Source: Lentisphaerota bacterium (lineage in GTDB: Bacteria > Verrucomicrobiota > Kiritimatiellia > RFP12 > UBA3636). From it: a DNA stretch of 8,544 bases. Within the stretch, counting starts at the first letter, position 1. Each line of letters begins with the position of its first letter. Below the pieces are notes generated by a model. It was not told where the DNA came from, ran no database searches, and saw only the letters and a program-made list of their open reading frames with translations. Position numbers and translations under genes: made by a program. Positions 6,178-8,544 of the stretch are shown here, one piece after another. The stretch spans positions 1-8,544 of the forward strand of contig JAAZAI010000127.1 of the NCBI GenBank assembly GCA_012514445.1, written 5' to 3'.

Positions 6178-8544
6178 TTATTTCACCTCCGTGCGCCTGC
6201 CGCGGCTGCGGAGGATTTCAAGCTGCTTTTGGAAGGGCTCCGGGGCACCGCCGGCTTTTTCGAATTCGATCTTCTCCTCCTGGCCCGTGCGGCGCTGGAT
6301 CGCGATCCAGCGCGCGAGCACCAGCTCGAGGAGCAGGAAGAGCAGGGCGGCGGCGGCGAGGGGACGCCAGATCTCGCGCCCGAAGCGCTTGCCGCGCAAG
6401 GCCGTTGCGATTTCGTCCGGCTTCGTCGCCACGTCCAGTTCGACGAAGCGGCGCAGGAAGGCCAACGCCTCGGGCTTGGCCGGCGTCAGGTCGCTTTCGG
6501 CGATGCCGGCGCGCACGACGAAGGGGATGGCGCCCTTCGGATTGCAGAACGGCTTGAGCAGATCGGCCAGGCTTTCGGTGGCGGCGGCTTCGTAGACGCC
6601 CGGTTCGAGATTGGCCTTCACATGGAGCGCCAGGCCTTCGGCGTTGTGGACGTACTGCGCGAGGACGGCGTTCGTGGGAGCGCCTTCGGGGTAGATCTCG
6701 GTCGGCTGGACGAGGCTACCGGAATCGATTTCGGCGGGGAGCGCGGGCCTGAGCACGTTGGAAGGGACGTTGCCGGCGCGGCCGGCCGCGCCGCCGTAGG
6801 CGAGCCGGACCGAGGCGTTGCCGTTTTGCTCCTTGTAGTCGATGCGGATGTCGTACGCGACACCCGCCTGAAGCGTCTGCTGCTCGGAGCCCGGCTTGCC
6901 GCCGATCCAGACGGCGCCGCTGTCGTCGGCCTCGACGATGAAATTGTAGACGCCGGTTTCCTGCGGGACGAGCGAGCCGGTCCAGCGGATCGAGAAGCGG
7001 TCGGCCGAGATGCCGGAGAAGGGCGCCTTGTTGCCCCAGTCGAAGGCGATCGCGGGGTCCATGCGCAGGCGCTCCCGGCCCTTGAAGTCGGGCTTGGGGT
7101 AATAGCGTCCGGTGAGCCCGAAGGCGCCGCTTGCGCCCGCGAGAAGGCCGCCCGGGGAGAGCATGAGCACGGGGGACGGGCTCGGATCGAGGTTGAGCTC
7201 CGCCGTCGTGGGATTGGCGAGGGCGTAGGCGATCTCGTGCACGAGGGGGAGGAACGACTGGAGCGAGGGCAGGTTGGAGAGAGAGGCATCGAGCGGGAAA
7301 GCCGTCATCGCCACCGTGCCGCGACCGAGGCGGCGGACGGCGAGGAACGGGTCGCCGGTCGTCATCGCGCCTTCGACGCGCTGCGGCTGCTCGGTCGCGT
7401 CCAGCGACCACCAGCCGGCGACGATGGCGCGCTTGAGGTCGTTCTGCGTCTGGAGGTTGCGCACCGTCCGGCCCGAGAAGGTCGCCGGATCGAGCGAGGG
7501 CCGCCGCCGCGTCCAGCGCTCGGTGGCGAACGTCTTGAGCGGCAGCGGCGCGACGGATTCGCCGCGCCATGTCCAGCCGTTGTAGAATTCCGGCAGGATC
7601 TTGGCGCCCGGCGCGATGAGCAGGCCGCCGCCGCTGGCGACGAATTCGGCGATGCGGTCCGCGACGTCCTTCGGGAGCTGGGGGACGTCGGCGAGGACGA
7701 TGACGGCGCAGTCCTGGAACGACGTGCGCCGCGCGACGGCGGCGGCGGATTCGACCTTGGGTGCCACGAGGAAGGCGCTGCGCTCCGGCGCGGCCTCGGC
7801 GGTCATCTGCTGGAGTTCCGGACGGAGCGCGGCCTTCAGAAAGCCGGTCGTCTGCTTGGCGAGGCGCGCGCCGGCGTTGGCTTCGACGAGCAGGACGTCG
7901 AGTGTGCCGACGACTTGGACGACGCGCTTGGCGGTGTCGTCGAGGGCGATGTCGTCGCGCGCGTCGACGGTGGCGGCGAGGATCTCGGCGCCGGCCTGGG
8001 TGAAGCGGTGGCGGAACTCGACGACGCGGCTCGAGCCGGGGAGGATCTGGCCGATGGCGCGGTTCACGAGGTGGCGGCCATCGACGTCGAGCGCGAGATG
8101 GTCGGGCGTGACGGATTCCCTGCCGGTGTTCTTGAGCGTGACCTGGATCGTGGTCTCGCGGTCGGTGCCGACGATGTCGCGCACGGGCGCGATGTCCTCG
8201 ACGGCGAGGTTGCGCAGGGACTGCGGGAGCTCGAGCGTGCGCCAGAGGATGCGCGGCGGATCGGGGAGCTGGCCGAAGACGGCCTTGACCACGTTCCAGC
8301 GCGTTTCGTCGCCGGCGGCCCATCCCGCGGCCTGGCCATCGCCGTAGACGACGATCTGCTTGACGCGGTTGTCGCCCTCGGCGAGCATCGCGGCGGCGGC
8401 GGCGAGCGCGGCGGGGACGTCCATCGTGCCGGCGGCGGGGCGGATGGTCTGGAGGATTTCGAAGAGCGGGCGCCGGTCGGTGAGGGGCGCGGGGGTGAGG
8501 CGGCGGGGCAGGGGGCCGCCCTGGATGACGCCGAAGGCGATGCC
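6178..8544 (-). CDS. BatA-like VWA / GATase-like / PA14 membrane protein, 5' end outside window
   Basis: Partial gene. The reading frame is open to the window edge (788 codons) and ends at TAA. An ATG at 8424 is not the start: the 40 codons before it continue the VWA fold. Numbering from the edge codon, residues 1-75 hold the second half of a VWA domain, with the MIDAS-type Thr in PAAGTMDV (T40) and Asp in VVYGDG (D69). Residues 115-215 form a CARDB-like beta-sandwich (VTLKNTG). Residues 214-448 are a GATase-like domain (LDVLLVEA, VIVLADVPQL, GGGLLIAPGA) without a nucleophile Cys at the expected elbow. Residues 474-600 are PA14. A short beta region with IAESDLTPAKPEAL follows, then one membrane helix at about 728-748 and a charged tail, probably cytoplasmic. 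The N-terminal membrane helices and the DxSxS motif typical of BatA relatives should lie beyond 8544. Role inferred: a membrane-anchored, extracytoplasmic scaffold of a MoxR/Bat-type system. Family assignment is by architecture; the exact function is unknown. Confidence 0.93.
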   Translation of the reverse strand, partial: GIAFGVIQGGPLPRRLTPAPLTDRRPLFEILQTIRPAAGTMDVPAALAAAAAMLAEGDNRVKQIVVYGDGQAAGWAAGDETRWNVVKAVFGQLPDPPRILWRTLELPQSLRNLAVEDIAPVRDIVGTDRETTIQVTLKNTGRESVTPDHLALDVDGRHLVNRAIGQILPGSSRVVEFRHRFTQAGAEILAATVDARDDIALDDTAKRVVQVVGTLDVLLVEANAGARLAKQTTGFLKAALRPELQQMTAEAAPERSAFLVAPKVESAAAVARRTSFQDCAVIVLADVPQLPKDVADRIAEFVASGGGLLIAPGAKILPEFYNGWTWRGESVAPLPLKTFATERWTRRRPSLDPATFSGRTVRNLQTQNDLKRAIVAGWWSLDATEQPQRVEGAMTTGDPFLAVRRLGRGTVAMTAFPLDASLSNLPSLQSFLPLVHEIAYALANPTTAELNLDPSPSPVLMLSPGGLLAGASGAFGLTGRYYPKPDFKGRERLRMDPAIAFDWGNKAPFSGISADRFSIRWTGSLVPQETGVYNFIVEADDSGAVWIGGKPGSEQQTLQAGVAYDIRIDYKEQNGNASVRLAYGGAAGRAGNVPSNVLRPALPAEIDSGSLVQPTEIYPEGAPTNAVLAQYVHNAEGLALHVKANLEPGVYEAAATESLADLLKPFCNPKGAIPFVVRAGIAESDLTPAKPEALAFLRRFVELDVATKPDEIATALRGKRFGREIWRPLAAAALLFLLLELVLARWIAIQRRTGQEEKIEFEKAGGAPEPFQKQLEILRSRGRRTEVK
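6183..6190 (-). promoter_or_regulatory. Strong Shine-Dalgarno for the second gene
   Basis: The minus strand reads GGAGGTGA, a near-perfect match to the 16S anti-Shine-Dalgarno, 11 bases before the ATG at 6171. It sits in the last codons of the upstream gene and supports this ATG as the start. The spacing is slightly longer than the common 5-9 bases. Confidence 0.8.
6292..6313. repeat. Perfect 22-base palindrome inside the end of the first gene
   Basis: The left half GCGCTGGATCG is followed directly by its exact reverse complement CGATCCAGCGC. The bases just outside (6291 and 6314) do not pair. As RNA it could fold into a 9-bp stem with a CGCG tetraloop. On the minus strand it encodes RWIAIQR, the basic cytoplasmic edge of the C-terminal membrane helix. 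It lies 111 bases before the stop codon and 120 bases before the next gene's start. There is no U-tract after it, so it is not an intrinsic terminator. It could be chance or an mRNA element. Confidence 0.6.
6745..7125 (-). other. PA14 domain within the BatA-like protein
   Basis: About 127 residues. It begins with FGLTGRYYPKPDFKG, the classic PA14 opening (G-L-x-G-x-Y-Y). It continues with FSIRWTGSL, GVYNFIVEADDSGAVWIGG, and a closing strand with YKEQNGNASVRLAY. The ADDSGAVWIGG stretch matches the usual DDGxxLWIDG-like turn, and the Asp pair that binds calcium in sugar-binding PA14 domains is present. PA14 domains usually act outside the cytoplasm in carbohydrate or protein binding, so this supports an extracytoplasmic location. 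The ligand is unknown. It interrupts sequence that in related proteins seems to run straight from the GATase-like domain into a C-terminal beta domain. Confidence 0.88.

Noticed and set aside
6292..6313. The palindrome as an intrinsic terminator
   Set aside because: It is inside coding sequence, is followed by GC-rich sequence rather than a U-tract, and the downstream gene is closely coupled.
6716..8323. 535-codon minus-strand frame inside the first gene
   Set aside because: Shifted frame with an Arg-rich product. The real frame carries the VWA, GATase-like and PA14 motifs across the same DNA.
8422..8424. ATG at 8424 as the start of the first gene
   Set aside because: The 40 codons upstream stay open and encode expected VWA sequence (for example PLFEILQTIRPAAGT). 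Starting at this Met would remove the metal-site Thr and part of the fold, and no Shine-Dalgarno sequence precedes it.

Overview
The window is GC-rich and coding almost end to end on the minus strand. It holds three consecutive genes of one operon, read from high to low coordinates. The first enters across the right edge (position 8544) and the last leaves across the left edge (position 1). No RNA gene, mobile element, CRISPR array, terminator or independent promoter is visible. The only non-coding DNA is 6 bases between the first two genes. The domain content suggests a bacterium of the PVC type (Planctomycetota or Verrucomicrobiota, including Kiritimatiellota), where operons of MoxR ATPase, DUF58, VWA membrane proteins and coiled-coil proteins are familiar. 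This placement is an inference from domain style, not from a marker gene.

Layout: (1) 8544-6178, a 5'-truncated BatA-like protein: second half of a VWA domain, a beta-sandwich, a degenerate glutamine-amidotransferase-like (GATase-like) domain, a PA14 domain, more beta structure and one C-terminal membrane helix. (2) 6171-2992, a complete 1059-residue protein: four N-terminal membrane helices, a VWA domain carrying a helical insert of about 200 residues, a beta-sandwich, a GATase-like domain, an Ig-like region and a C-terminal membrane helix. (3) 2995-1, at least 998 codons with no stop: three membrane helices, beta-rich domains predicted to lie outside the cytoplasmic membrane, then about 470 residues of charged, Ala/Glu/Lys/Gln-rich coiled coil. 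This layout matches the DUF4175/TIGR02302-type membrane proteins.

Tight packing (6-base spacer, Shine-Dalgarno sequence inside the upstream gene, ATGA overlap) points to co-transcription and coupled translation. Taken together, the genes look like a cell-envelope assembly: two related membrane-anchored metal-site (VWA) proteins plus a long coiled-coil partner, probably served by a MoxR-type AAA+ ATPase encoded upstream outside the window. The biological role is unknown. The most distinctive points are a PA14 domain that seems to split a conserved beta domain in gene 1, the large insert inside the VWA fold of gene 2, the very long coiled coil of gene 3, and a perfect 22-base palindrome near the end of gene 1.
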